Of a DNA stretch of 64,000 bases, positions 50,930 through 58,328 are shown piece after piece (position 1 is the stretch's first letter; the number at the start of each line of letters is the position of its first letter). This DNA comes from Hyphomicrobiales bacterium (lineage in GTDB: Bacteria; Pseudomonadota; Alphaproteobacteria; Rhizobiales; Rhizobiaceae), in assembly GCA_900471815.1 (NCBI GenBank), contig UICE01000004.1, forward strand, positions 524,131 through 588,130. Direction: 5' to 3'. A model generated the notes under the pieces. The model did not search any database and was not told the DNA's origin. It saw only the letters and a list, made by a program, of their open reading frames with translations. The position numbers were made by a program, and so were the translations under genes.

Positions 50930-52049
50930 GCGGCAGGAAAAACAAATGAATGCGCGGGTTACCGATTTGGCGAAACTCCCGGTTTTCTGGGATTTGAAAG
51001 GAAAGCGTGTCGTTATTGCCGGTGGGTCGGACGCAGCGGCATGGAAGGCCGAGCTTCTGGCGGCATGTGGCGCAATTGTGCACATTTATGCGGAAGAGCT
51101 ATCAGGCATCTTCTCCAGTTTGGTTGATGTATCCCAGGCTTCGCAGCGGCGCCGCTATATCCACCATGCAAGGCCTTATACAGCCGCCGATATGAAAGGT
51201 GCCTCGCTCGCAATTGGCGATTTTGAAAGCGAGGCCGATGCGGATATTTTCTTTAACGCGGGTGTTGCTGTGGGCACCCCTGTCAACGTGATCGATAAGC
51301 CGGCTTTCTGCCAGTTTCAATTCGGTTCGATCGTCAATCGCTCACCCGTGATCGTGTCTATATCCACCGACGGCGCTGCACCCGTTCTGGCTCAGGCAAT
51401 ACGGCGCAGGATCGAGGCGATATTACCCGCTTCGTTGCAGCTTTGGGGACAAATGGCGCAAGGTCTTCGCAGCAAAGTAAATGCCCGGCTGGAATCGGGG
51501 CAAGCGAGGCGACGTTTCTGGGAGGTTTTCGTCGACCGTGTTTTCACCGGGGGAATGCCGAATAGCACCGCGCTGGCGGAGCTGCTTGCTGATGCAGCAA
51601 AGGGTGACAGCCGCGCAGCGCGCGTCGGCAAGATTACATTTGTTGCTGCTGGGCCTGGAGACCCCGAACTGCTGACGCTGAAAGCGATTCGTGCATTGCA
51701 GGCAGCCGATATCGTTCTTTTCGGATCGCAGGTATCAAACGAAATCCTCGAATTCTCAAGACGGGAGGCGCGCCGGATACAAGTTGACCGGTTTGCAGAC
51801 CAAACGGTCGATAGTATTGCAGCGTTTCTGGATGAGGGAAAAAATATTGTCCGCGTTGATTTGAGCGGCCCTCTGGAAGGCCGCCGGTTTCGCGAGGAAA
51901 TTACCCGGCTCAAAGCAAGCGGGGCGCGCGTAAGCATGGTTCCTGGCGTAACGGAAAGTGCCGAAGTGCTGCACTATGCGCTTACCACTGTTCCCTTTGG
52001 GGGATACGCCAATGCAGGGCATGGCGAACAGTTTGGGAGCGCAAGATAA
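50901..52049 (+). CDS. cysG: Siroheme synthase-like protein with degenerate, shortened methyltransferase half
   Basis: 382 residues from the ATG at 50901 (GAGGGA eight bases upstream); an ATG at 50946 with AGGA upstream is the alternative start. The first half is the Met8p/CysG-B precorrin-2 dehydrogenase/ferrochelatase region: VVIAGGSDAAAWKAELLAA, VNVIDKPAFCQF, GSIVNRSPVIVSISTDGAAPVLAQAIRRRIEAILP. The second half starts like uroporphyrinogen-III methyltransferase (FVAAGPGDPELLTLKAIRALQAADIVLF), but the RLKGGDPFIFGRG site is replaced by VRVDLSGPLEGRRFREE. The chain stops soon after MVPGVTESAEV, lacking the last ~100 residues. It may therefore only perform dehydrogenation and iron insertion. 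Confidence 0.82.
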   Translation: MDATLSPLNKRQEKQMNARVTDLAKLPVFWDLKGKRVVIAGGSDAAAWKAELLAACGAIVHIYAEELSGIFSSLVDVSQASQRRRYIHHARPYTAADMKGASLAIGDFESEADADIFFNAGVAVGTPVNVIDKPAFCQFQFGSIVNRSPVIVSISTDGAAPVLAQAIRRRIEAILPASLQLWGQMAQGLRSKVNARLESGQARRRFWEVFVDRVFTGGMPNSTALAELLADAAKGDSRAARVGKITFVAAGPGDPELLTLKAIRALQAADIVLFGSQVSNEILEFSRREARRIQVDRFADQTVDSIAAFLDEGKNIVRVDLSGPLEGRRFREEITRLKASGARVSMVPGVTESAEVLHYALTTVPFGGYANAGHGEQFGSAR

Positions 52050-52051
52050 GT

Positions 52052-52372
52052 ATGGATCAGTTTGCTCCGTTCCTGCTAAGCATGATCATATGCCTTACCT
52101 TACCGGGTGTTCAGGGCATCTTTAACACTGGAACGAATGTGGCATTGCTCACCACTGTTCAAACGACAGTGGCAACCGCTCTGGCCATATCAAGCATTGG
52201 CCTGGCTTTGAGCAGCCTCGCTCCGGCGCATGCAAGCATTGTCATATTGCTTGGCATTTTGTCAGCGCCGGTCGCAAGTCAGTATGCGCATAAGCCTTTG
52301 TTCAGGCTTATGGCATCTTGTTTCATGTTTCTTTTATATGTGCGCCTGGGACTTCCGCAGGCAGGATTTTAG
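52052..52372 (+). CDS. Small membrane protein, possibly TauE/SafE-like remnant
   Basis: 106 residues with three or four hydrophobic segments (FLLSMIICLTLPGV, VALLTTVQTTVATALAISSIGLALSSL, ASIVILLGILSAPVASQYAHKPLFRLM, FMFLLYVRLGL). The ILLGILSAPVASQYAHKPLFRLMA region resembles the second half of TauE/SafE-type exporters, but the glycine-rich signature is absent, so the family call is tentative. Two bases separate it from the cysG-like stop, so it is translationally coupled to the nitrate operon. Its end overlaps the alcohol dehydrogenase gene tail-to-tail by four bases. Function unknown. Confidence 0.6.
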   Translation: MDQFAPFLLSMIICLTLPGVQGIFNTGTNVALLTTVQTTVATALAISSIGLALSSLAPAHASIVILLGILSAPVASQYAHKPLFRLMASCFMFLLYVRLGLPQAGF

Positions 52373-53409
52373 AGCGTGGCCATATCGATGACGAAACGGT
52401 AGCGCACGTCGCTCTTCAGAACCCGCTCATAGGCTTCGTTGATGTCCTTGATGTCGATGGTTTCGATCTCGGCAACAATATTGTGCTTGCCGCAGAAATC
52501 CAACATTTCCTGGGTTTCCTTGATCGAGCCAATCATGGAGCCGGCAAGGGTTTTGCGCCCGCCAATCAGGGAGAAGGCATGCACGGGAACCGCATGTTCC
52601 GGAACGCCCACCAGCACCATTGTGCCATCAAGCTTCAGCAGCGTGAGATAAGCATTCCAGTCAATCGTGGTGCCGACAGTGCAAATGATCAAATCGAACG
52701 TGCCTGCCAGACTTGTAAACGTCTCAGCATCGCTGGTTGCATAATAGTGGCTGGCGCCTAGCTTCAACCCGTCTTCTTTTTTCGACAGGGTTTGGCTTAG
52801 GACTGTGACCTCGGCACCCATGGCGTGTGCGATCTTGACGCCCATATGGCCAAGCCCGCCCATGCCGACAATCGCGACTTTTTTGCCGGGGCCAGCTTTC
52901 CAATGATGAAGCGGCGAGTAAAGGGTGATACCCGCGCAGAGCAAGGGCGCAGCTGCATCCAATGGCAGGTTCTCGGGGAAGGAAAGAACATAGCCTTCCT
53001 TTACAACGATCGAGTCCGAATAGCCGCCATAAGTCGGGGTGGTACCGTCTGCTTCGTAATCATTATAGGTCTGGACGAGACCGGGCATATACTGCTCGAG
53101 ATCGACGTTCCGTTCGGCGCATTTCGTGCAGGAATTGACAAAACAACCAACGCCGACGCGATCACCAGTCTTGAATTTTGTCACTTTGGAGCCGACCGAA
53201 GTTACAATACCTGCCACCTCGTGGCCGGGAACCATGGGGAATATGCCATTACCCCATTCGCTGCGAGCCTGATGGATATCGGAATGGCAAACGCCACAAT
53301 ATTTTACCGATATGACAACATCGTCTTCGTTTGGCTCACGGCGTTCAAAGGTGAAGGGTGTAAGAGGTTGTGACGCATCCGTCGCAGCGTAGCCTTTTGC
53401 AATAGCCAT
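52369..53409 (-). CDS. Zinc-dependent NAD(P) alcohol dehydrogenase with incomplete structural zinc site
   Basis: 346 residues from the ATG at 53409 (AGGAAA upstream); a longer frame to 53505 crosses the regulatory repeats and is rejected. Catalytic zinc ligands are visible: Cys38 in YCGVCHSD, His63-Glu64 in GHEVAG, and Cys in LLCAGIT. The nucleotide site is VGMGGLGHMGVKIAHAMGAEV. The structural zinc lobe, usually four cysteines, shows only Cys94 and Cys97; the third and fourth positions are Arg100 and Met108. It resembles the YahK/cinnamyl alcohol dehydrogenase group that reduces aldehydes. It is divergent from an AraC regulator, with two 11-bp direct repeats between. Confidence 0.88.
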   Translation of the reverse strand: MAIAKGYAATDASQPLTPFTFERREPNEDDVVISVKYCGVCHSDIHQARSEWGNGIFPMVPGHEVAGIVTSVGSKVTKFKTGDRVGVGCFVNSCTKCAERNVDLEQYMPGLVQTYNDYEADGTTPTYGGYSDSIVVKEGYVLSFPENLPLDAAAPLLCAGITLYSPLHHWKAGPGKKVAIVGMGGLGHMGVKIAHAMGAEVTVLSQTLSKKEDGLKLGASHYYATSDAETFTSLAGTFDLIICTVGTTIDWNAYLTLLKLDGTMVLVGVPEHAVPVHAFSLIGGRKTLAGSMIGSIKETQEMLDFCGKHNIVAEIETIDIKDINEAYERVLKSDVRYRFVIDMATL

Positions 53410-53473
53410 GGGTATTTCCTTTTTGGGGATGTAGAGCGCTACTATGCAGCCCATCGGAATTGGAGCGGTAGAG

Positions 53474-53505
53474 CAATCCTGCAAGCTTATTGCACAATCC
53501 TGCAA
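53474..53505. promoter_or_regulatory. AraC-type direct-repeat operator (21-bp period)
   Basis: CAATCCTGCAA occurs at 53474-53484 and again, identical, at 53495-53505, 21 bases apart start to start, which places both on the same face of the helix. The pair lies between the alcohol dehydrogenase gene (starts 53409, minus) and the AraC gene (starts 53585, plus). Tandem direct repeats of this period are the classical binding layout for AraC-family activators. Confidence 0.82.
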
Positions 53506-53584
53506 AAGTGATGGGGCGGCATGATGCGGAGCCGCTCAGCGTGGTATAAGTTCTGTCTCTTGGCAATCCGGAACCCAACACTAT

Positions 53585-54502
53585 ATGACACTACCATTCT
53601 CTCCCTATCAGGAAATTGCTGCGATCATTGATCGTTTTACCGGCGCGGACGGTAATTTTTCGACAGCGATCAGCAATCTCAGTTTTTATCGACACAGTGC
53701 CCCGACGATGCCCCACCATAGTGCTTATCGACCCGGCTTCGCCATTGTCGTGCAGGGCGCAAAAAGCTTGACCGTAGGGCAGGAGATTTATCGCTATGGC
53801 GCGGGTCAATATCTTTTGACCTCGCTAGACCTGCCGGTTGAATCACATGTGACAGAGGCCACCCCGGAAGCGCCTTATCTGTGCCTCACCTACACGATTG
53901 ACAGCGCCCGTTTGAGCGACATGATTGCTCGTGTCAGTATTCCGCGTCAGGGGACAGCAGAGGGCATAAGGGGCTGGGCCGTGAATATTGCATCACCGGA
54001 AATCCTTGATGCGTCAGTGCGGCTGCTGCGGCTTCTCGACAGGCCCGACGATATTGAAGCCGTCGCCCCGTTGATAGAACAGGAAATTCTCTACCGCCTT
54101 CTCTCTGGCCCTGACGGGCCGCGTCTGCTCCAGATTGCAATGTCCGAAAGTCAAAGCAACAAGGTTGTCCGCGCTATTTCATGGATAAGGGACAATTTTG
54201 CCGAAACATTACGGATTGAGGATCTGGCGGGACGTGTCAATATGAGCGTTTCTTCGCTGCATCACAATTTCAAGGCTGTCACTGCAATGACGCCTTTGCA
54301 GTATCAAAAGCAGCTTCGTTTGCATGAGGCGCGTCGGCTTATTTTGGTGGATCGGCTGGATGTCGGCATGGCTGGACACAAGGTCGGCTATGACAGCCCG
54401 TCTCAATTCAGCCGCGAATATAGCCGTCTCTATGGCTCGCCTCCACTGCGCGATGCCGAGCGGATAAGGGGCGCTACCGGCGACAGCAAATCATTGCCTT
54501 GA
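53585..54502 (+). CDS. AraC family transcriptional regulator
   Basis: 305 residues. Residues 1-180 form an AraC_N type ligand domain (YRPGFAIVVQGAKSLTVGQEIYRYGAGQYLLTSLDLPV). Residues of about 195-290 are two helix-turn-helix motifs: IRDNFAETLRIEDLAGRVNMSVSSLHHNFKAVTAMTPLQYQKQLRLHEARRL and AGHKVGYDSPSQFSREYSRLYGSPP. The overall form is like YqhC, which controls an aldehyde reductase. The divergent alcohol dehydrogenase gene, with two 21-bp-spaced repeats in the shared promoter region, is the obvious target. Confidence 0.92.
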   Translation: MTLPFSPYQEIAAIIDRFTGADGNFSTAISNLSFYRHSAPTMPHHSAYRPGFAIVVQGAKSLTVGQEIYRYGAGQYLLTSLDLPVESHVTEATPEAPYLCLTYTIDSARLSDMIARVSIPRQGTAEGIRGWAVNIASPEILDASVRLLRLLDRPDDIEAVAPLIEQEILYRLLSGPDGPRLLQIAMSESQSNKVVRAISWIRDNFAETLRIEDLAGRVNMSVSSLHHNFKAVTAMTPLQYQKQLRLHEARRLILVDRLDVGMAGHKVGYDSPSQFSREYSRLYGSPPLRDAERIRGATGDSKSLP

Positions 54503-54529
54503 TCGCTGGCGGAAGCGCCCCTCATTCTT

Positions 54530-55045
54530 TTAGTTGGATTTGGCGGGAACTCTGCGGAGCACGTCGTCATAAGGTGCAAGGTCGAGAAAGGCGGTTACTT
54601 CGACGGCCTTTCCATCCCGCATATGGAATATCCAGGCATAGCTATTGCTGTAAGGAACGCCATCTCCCGCCACGGCAACACCTTCCCAATTGATTATCAC
54701 GTGGTCTCCATCGGCCCATATCTTTTTGCTGACCGGTGTGACCGGTTTGGACAGGCGGGATACGAATGGGCGAACTGCCTGCTCAAGGAATGTTTCGCGC
54801 CCCCGAAACAGGCCAGCGCTTGGCCCGGACCCTTCGATCCTCCAATTGACTTCCGGTGACAGCACATCGGTAAAGAAGCTTTGTCCACCGGCGGCCCAGG
54901 CATCGAATGCCTCGGTTACGATCTGCTTGTTGCGCGAGGTGACATCCTGAGACGCTTGCGCCTGCGTGGTGGGCAGAAGGGGGAGCGTCAGCAAAGCCAC
55001 TGGCAATGCAGCGCTGCGGATCAGGGATAATATTGATTGCATCAT
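54530..55045 (-). CDS. Secreted SnoaL-like (NTF2 fold) protein
   Basis: 171 residues with a signal peptide (LIRSAALPVALLTLPLLPTTQAQA). The rest has the NTF2/SnoaL-like pattern: VTEAFDAWAAGGQSFFTDVLSPEVNWRIEGSGPSAGLFRGRETFLEQAV, then VIINWEGVAVAGDGVPYSNSYAWIFHMRDGKAVEVTAFLDL. Family members bind small ligands or act as isomerases or cyclases; no catalytic role can be assigned. It is the last of three minus-strand genes (Atu4866-like, SDR, SnoaL-like) divergent from a LysR gene, and ends 28 bases from the convergent AraC gene. Confidence 0.83.
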   Translation of the reverse strand: MMQSILSLIRSAALPVALLTLPLLPTTQAQASQDVTSRNKQIVTEAFDAWAAGGQSFFTDVLSPEVNWRIEGSGPSAGLFRGRETFLEQAVRPFVSRLSKPVTPVSKKIWADGDHVIINWEGVAVAGDGVPYSNSYAWIFHMRDGKAVEVTAFLDLAPYDDVLRRVPAKSN

Positions 55046-55088
55046 TTTACTCCTTCAGATCTGTCATTAAGCGGGTTTCAAAAGACAA

Positions 55089-55823
55089 TCAGTGGGGGCT
55101 GGCTGTCGGGCGGATAATGATTTCGCTCACATCCACCTCTGCTGGCTGGCTGATGGCATAGAGAATGGAGTTCGCGATGGCTTCCGGACTGATCGTGACG
55201 GCGCGAAAGCCTTTCATCGCGTCACGGGCAATAGGGTCACTGATTGTGTCGGCAAGTTCCGATGTTGTTGTGCCCGGTGAAATGACGGTAACCCGAATTT
55301 TATCGTTCTCTTGCCGCAAGCCATCGGAAATGGCGCGCACAGCGAATTTTGTAGCGCAGTAAACGGCGGCCGTCGGCGACACGGTGTGGCCGCCAATCGA
55401 AGAGACGTTGATGATCTGGCCGCTTTCCTGCTGCTTCATGATAGGAAGCGCTGCCGCAATGCCGTAAAGTACGCCTTTAATATTGACGTCAACCATCCGG
55501 TCCCATTCGTCGACCAAGAGAGCGTCCATTGGTGATAAGGGCATGACACCGGCATTATTGATTATCACGTCGAGACGACCGAATTCCGAGACGGCCAAAT
55601 TTACAAAACTGCTGACGTCCTCCCTGTCGGTGACATCCAGTTTTTTCGCCAGAACCGAACCGCCATCAAGCGCGATCTCTTCAGTCAATCTGTCGAGCCG
55701 GTCGGCACGCCGCGCACCGATGACAATATGCGCGCCAGCCTTGGCAAGAACCCGGGCCGTTGCTTCGCCAATACCGCTACTCGCACCGGTAATGGCAACG
55801 ACTTTTCCTTGAATATCAAGCAT
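55089..55823 (-). CDS. Short-chain dehydrogenase/reductase (SDR)
   Basis: 244 residues from the ATG at 55823, which has GGAG eight bases upstream; an ATG four codons earlier at 55835 is the alternative. Classical SDR: cofactor motif TGASSGIG near residue 12, IGARRADRLD (Arg after the second strand suggests NADP), NNAGVMPLSPMD, the catalytic Ser in INVSSIGG, and Tyr-Lys in VYCATKFAV. It is a cytosolic NAD(P)-dependent reductase of unknown substrate, of the SDR group often annotated as YdfG-like. It lies between the Atu4866-like gene and the SnoaL-like gene. Confidence 0.9.
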   Translation of the reverse strand: MLDIQGKVVAITGASSGIGEATARVLAKAGAHIVIGARRADRLDRLTEEIALDGGSVLAKKLDVTDREDVSSFVNLAVSEFGRLDVIINNAGVMPLSPMDALLVDEWDRMVDVNIKGVLYGIAAALPIMKQQESGQIINVSSIGGHTVSPTAAVYCATKFAVRAISDGLRQENDKIRVTVISPGTTTSELADTISDPIARDAMKGFRAVTISPEAIANSILYAISQPAEVDVSEIIIRPTASPH

Positions 55824-55857
55824 GTCAAACTCCATGGTTTCTTGAGATTATTGGATA

Positions 55858-56235
55858 TTATTTGCGGCGCAGGATCATCCCGCCGTGGTGAAGCGTGTTT
55901 TCGTCCACGAAATCGCCATCGGCGGTAAAGCCTGTGTCGTCCCAATATTCGATATGATTGCCGGTCACTTCGTAACGGCCCTGATAGGCACTTTCGCGAT
56001 TGCCGCGTGCCTCGTCATAGCGGTTATTGGGAAGCAGTTCATGGCGGACCCGGCCATCATCGGTGACCCACATGCCAACATATGCGTGTTGCAACATTTG
56101 AACCTCTTTTGTTTTGCTATTCTCTGTGTCGAGGGGCTTTTGCATCTTTTCCGATGCCCCACAGAAAGAACCAGACATCGATGCAAGAAGAGCAGTCATG
56201 ACGCCTGCTGCTATTTTGGAGCTGTGCATTGGCAT
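55858..56235 (-). CDS. Atu4866-domain secreted protein
   Basis: 125 residues. An N-terminal signal peptide (KIAAGVMTALLASMSGSFCGA) is followed by a linker and a domain of about 80 residues: YVGMWVTDDGRVRHELLPNNRYDEARGNRESAYQGRYEVTGNHIEYWDDTGFTADGDFVDENTLHHGGMILRR. This is the Atu4866 family, named from an Agrobacterium protein with a small beta-barrel structure and no known function. A cysteine next to the cleavage site (FCGAS) could make it a lipoprotein. It is the first gene of the three-gene set divergent from the LysR regulator. Confidence 0.82.
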   Translation of the reverse strand: MPMHSSKIAAGVMTALLASMSGSFCGASEKMQKPLDTENSKTKEVQMLQHAYVGMWVTDDGRVRHELLPNNRYDEARGNRESAYQGRYEVTGNHIEYWDDTGFTADGDFVDENTLHHGGMILRRK

Positions 56236-56331
56236 GAGTTATTTCCTTTCGAACCGGTGTGAATTCTATCTACAGGACGAAAATACGTGGTCGTATTAGG
56301 ACTATAAAGTTGCTAATAGCGGATGAGCTGG

Positions 56332-56348
56332 TTAGTAATGCTTACTAA
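56332..56348. promoter_or_regulatory. LysR-type palindromic operator abutting the LysR start codon
   Basis: TTAGTAA at 56332-56338 and TTACTAA at 56342-56348 are perfect inverse complements with TGC between them, containing the T-N11-A form of LysR-family sites. The right arm runs into the ATG at 56348. It fits autoregulation of the LysR gene and possibly control of the divergent three-gene set that starts at 56235. Confidence 0.72.
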
Positions 56349-57244
56349 TGATGGATGATCTTGAAGGTATCCCGGTATTTCTGGCGGTTGCTGAAGCGAA
56401 GAATTTTCGCATCGCAAGCGAGCGGCTCGGCGTTACGCGCTCTGCGGTCAGTCAGGCGCTTCAACGTCTCGAGGATCGTGTCGGCGTGGCGCTGGTACAA
56501 CGAACGACCCGGAGCGTAAGGCTGACGGAAGCCGGCGAATTATTCTATGACGCAGTGCAGCCTTCTGTTTCGCAAGTCCGACAGGCCGTTGAGGCCGCGC
56601 GCGAGATCCAGGGCAAGCCCAGCGGGCTGCTGAGGATTGCTGTTTCGTCAATCGCAGAGAGCTTCCTGTCTGGCCCGCTGCTTGCCGGATTCATAGAGCG
56701 CTATCCTGACGTGACGCTCGACATCACTGTTACCGATGAAGAGTTTGATATTGTCAGCACCGGATTTGATGCAGCAGTGCGGCTTGGTGAAGTCATCGAA
56801 CAGGATATGATCGCTGTTCCTGTATCATCGCAGCAAAGGCAATGTGCTTTCGCCTCGCCGGAATATCTGGAAAAAAATGGCAGTCCCACGCATCCAAGCG
56901 AATTGCCGGACCATATTTGTATTGGCTGGAGGCCCCGCCCGGACAGTGCGCCCTATCGCTGGGAGTTTACAGAAAATGGTCGCGACTTTGATGTCGCCGT
57001 CAATCCCGAAGTGACCACCAACGACATGCAGTTTATGATACGCATGGCCTGCGCCGGTGCCGGGATTACCTTTGGCATGGTCGATACATTTCAACCATGG
57101 GTTTCACGCGGCGAACTTGTGCCGCTTTTGGGAGCTTTCGGACCACCGTTCAACGGCTTTTATCTCTATTATCCAAGACGCCACAGGCAACCCATCAAGT
57201 TAAGGGCGCTGGTGGATCATATACGTGCCGCACGTCATGGCTGA
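56348..57244 (+). CDS. LysR family transcriptional regulator
   Basis: 298 residues. The helix-turn-helix is FLAVAEAKNFRIASERLGVTRSAVSQALQRLEDRVGVALVQRTTRSVRLTEAGE; the rest is the LysR substrate domain (GLLRIAVSSIAESFLSGPLLAGFIERYPDVTLDITVTDEEFDIVSTGFDAAVRLG). The start is ATG at 56348 (or the next codon ATG), and no ribosome binding site is visible because the palindrome fills that space. It is divergent from the Atu4866-like, SDR and SnoaL-like genes and probably controls them. Its stop is adjacent to the convergent ATPase gene end at 57245. Confidence 0.91.
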   Translation: MMDDLEGIPVFLAVAEAKNFRIASERLGVTRSAVSQALQRLEDRVGVALVQRTTRSVRLTEAGELFYDAVQPSVSQVRQAVEAAREIQGKPSGLLRIAVSSIAESFLSGPLLAGFIERYPDVTLDITVTDEEFDIVSTGFDAAVRLGEVIEQDMIAVPVSSQQRQCAFASPEYLEKNGSPTHPSELPDHICIGWRPRPDSAPYRWEFTENGRDFDVAVNPEVTTNDMQFMIRMACAGAGITFGMVDTFQPWVSRGELVPLLGAFGPPFNGFYLYYPRRHRQPIKLRALVDHIRAARHG

Positions 57245-58318
57245 TCAGATGCGATGTCCATCCTTGTCGAAAAGATGGATCGGAGCGCTGGACAGCGAGA
57301 GGTCAATATCCATGCCTGAGGCAAGATCATGCTGTCCGGGGATAACGACCAGGAATTTTTGCCCTGCGACTTCCGTGTGAAGCACCGTTTCGGAGCCAAG
57401 CGCTTCAACGAGCTTGATTTTGGCTTTAATACTCTTGTCACCTGAACCGAAAGTGACATGCTGCGGACGAATGCCCAGGGTGATCCGTGCGCCCTGCTCG
57501 AGACTTGTCTCGCGAGCAGGAATCGCAAGCTGATAGCCATCGGCCAGCGCGACCACCAGATTTCCCGATTGGACGGAACTGACAGTTCCTTCCAGAAAGT
57601 TCATATGGGGAGCGCCGATGAAGCCCGCGACAAACCGGTTTGCCGGCGTATTGTAGAGTTCAAGCGGTGTGCCAACCTGTTCGATTTTTCCGGCGCGTAG
57701 TACGACGATCCGGTCAGCGAGGGTCATCGCCTCCACCTGATCGTGGGTTACGTAAATCATGGTGGATGAAAGGCGGGCATGAAGTGCGGCCAGCTCGGCG
57801 CGGGTGGAAACCCGCAGCTCAGCATCCAGATTTGACAAAGGTTCATCCAGCAGAAAGGCGACGGGGCGGCGCACGATAGCCCGGCCGATGGCAACTCTCT
57901 GTCGCTGGCCGCCGGAAAGCTGACCAGGCCGCCGGGCCAAATAGGGCTCGATCTCAAGCATGCGGGCGGCTTCCGTTATCCGCTCGTCAATCTCGGCTTT
58001 GGGCATCTTGGAGTTCTCAAGGCCAAAGGCAAGATTTTGGCGCACACTCATATGCGGGTAGAGTGCGTAGGACTGGAATACCATGGCGAGGCCGCGATCA
58101 GCAGCTGTCACATCGTTGACCGGTTTCCCGTCAATGGCAATCTCGCCGCTGGTGATTTTCTCCAGCCCGGCAATGGCGCGCAGCAAGGTAGATTTTCCAC
58201 AACCCGACGGGCCGACGAAAACAACAAGTTCACCATCGTTTATGTCGAGGTTGATGCCATGCAGGACATCGATATTTCCGAAGGATTTTTTGACATTGGA
58301 GAGTGTGATCTGGCCCAT
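57245..58318 (-). CDS. Sugar ABC transporter ATP-binding protein (UgpC/MalK type)
   Basis: 357 residues. Walker [10 protein letters not shown] near residue 37, signature LSGGQRQR, Walker [17 protein letters not shown], switch histidine in [19 protein letters not shown], and a TOBE/OB region with LGIRPQHVTFG. This is the MalK/UgpC class used by carbohydrate and glycerol-3-phosphate importers. AAGGAAA lies ahead of the ATG. It follows the MalG-type gene by ten bases and is the last gene of the second sugar operon. Confidence 0.93.
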   Translation of the reverse strand: MGQITLSNVKKSFGNIDVLHGINLDINDGELVVFVGPSGCGKSTLLRAIAGLEKITSGEIAIDGKPVNDVTAADRGLAMVFQSYALYPHMSVRQNLAFGLENSKMPKAEIDERITEAARMLEIEPYLARRPGQLSGGQRQRVAIGRAIVRRPVAFLLDEPLSNLDAELRVSTRAELAALHARLSSTMIYVTHDQVEAMTLADRIVVLRAGKIEQVGTPLELYNTPANRFVAGFIGAPHMNFLEGTVSSVQSGNLVVALADGYQLAIPARETSLEQGARITLGIRPQHVTFGSGDKSIKAKIKLVEALGSETVLHTEVAGQKFLVVIPGQHDLASGMDIDLSLSSAPIHLFDKDGHRI

Positions 58319-58328
58319 ATGAGTTTCC

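Noticed and set aside
53410-53505. N-terminal extension of the alcohol dehydrogenase
   Set aside because: The added 32 residues would be encoded by the direct-repeat operator region; the ATG at 53409 has a ribosome binding site and fits the family's length.
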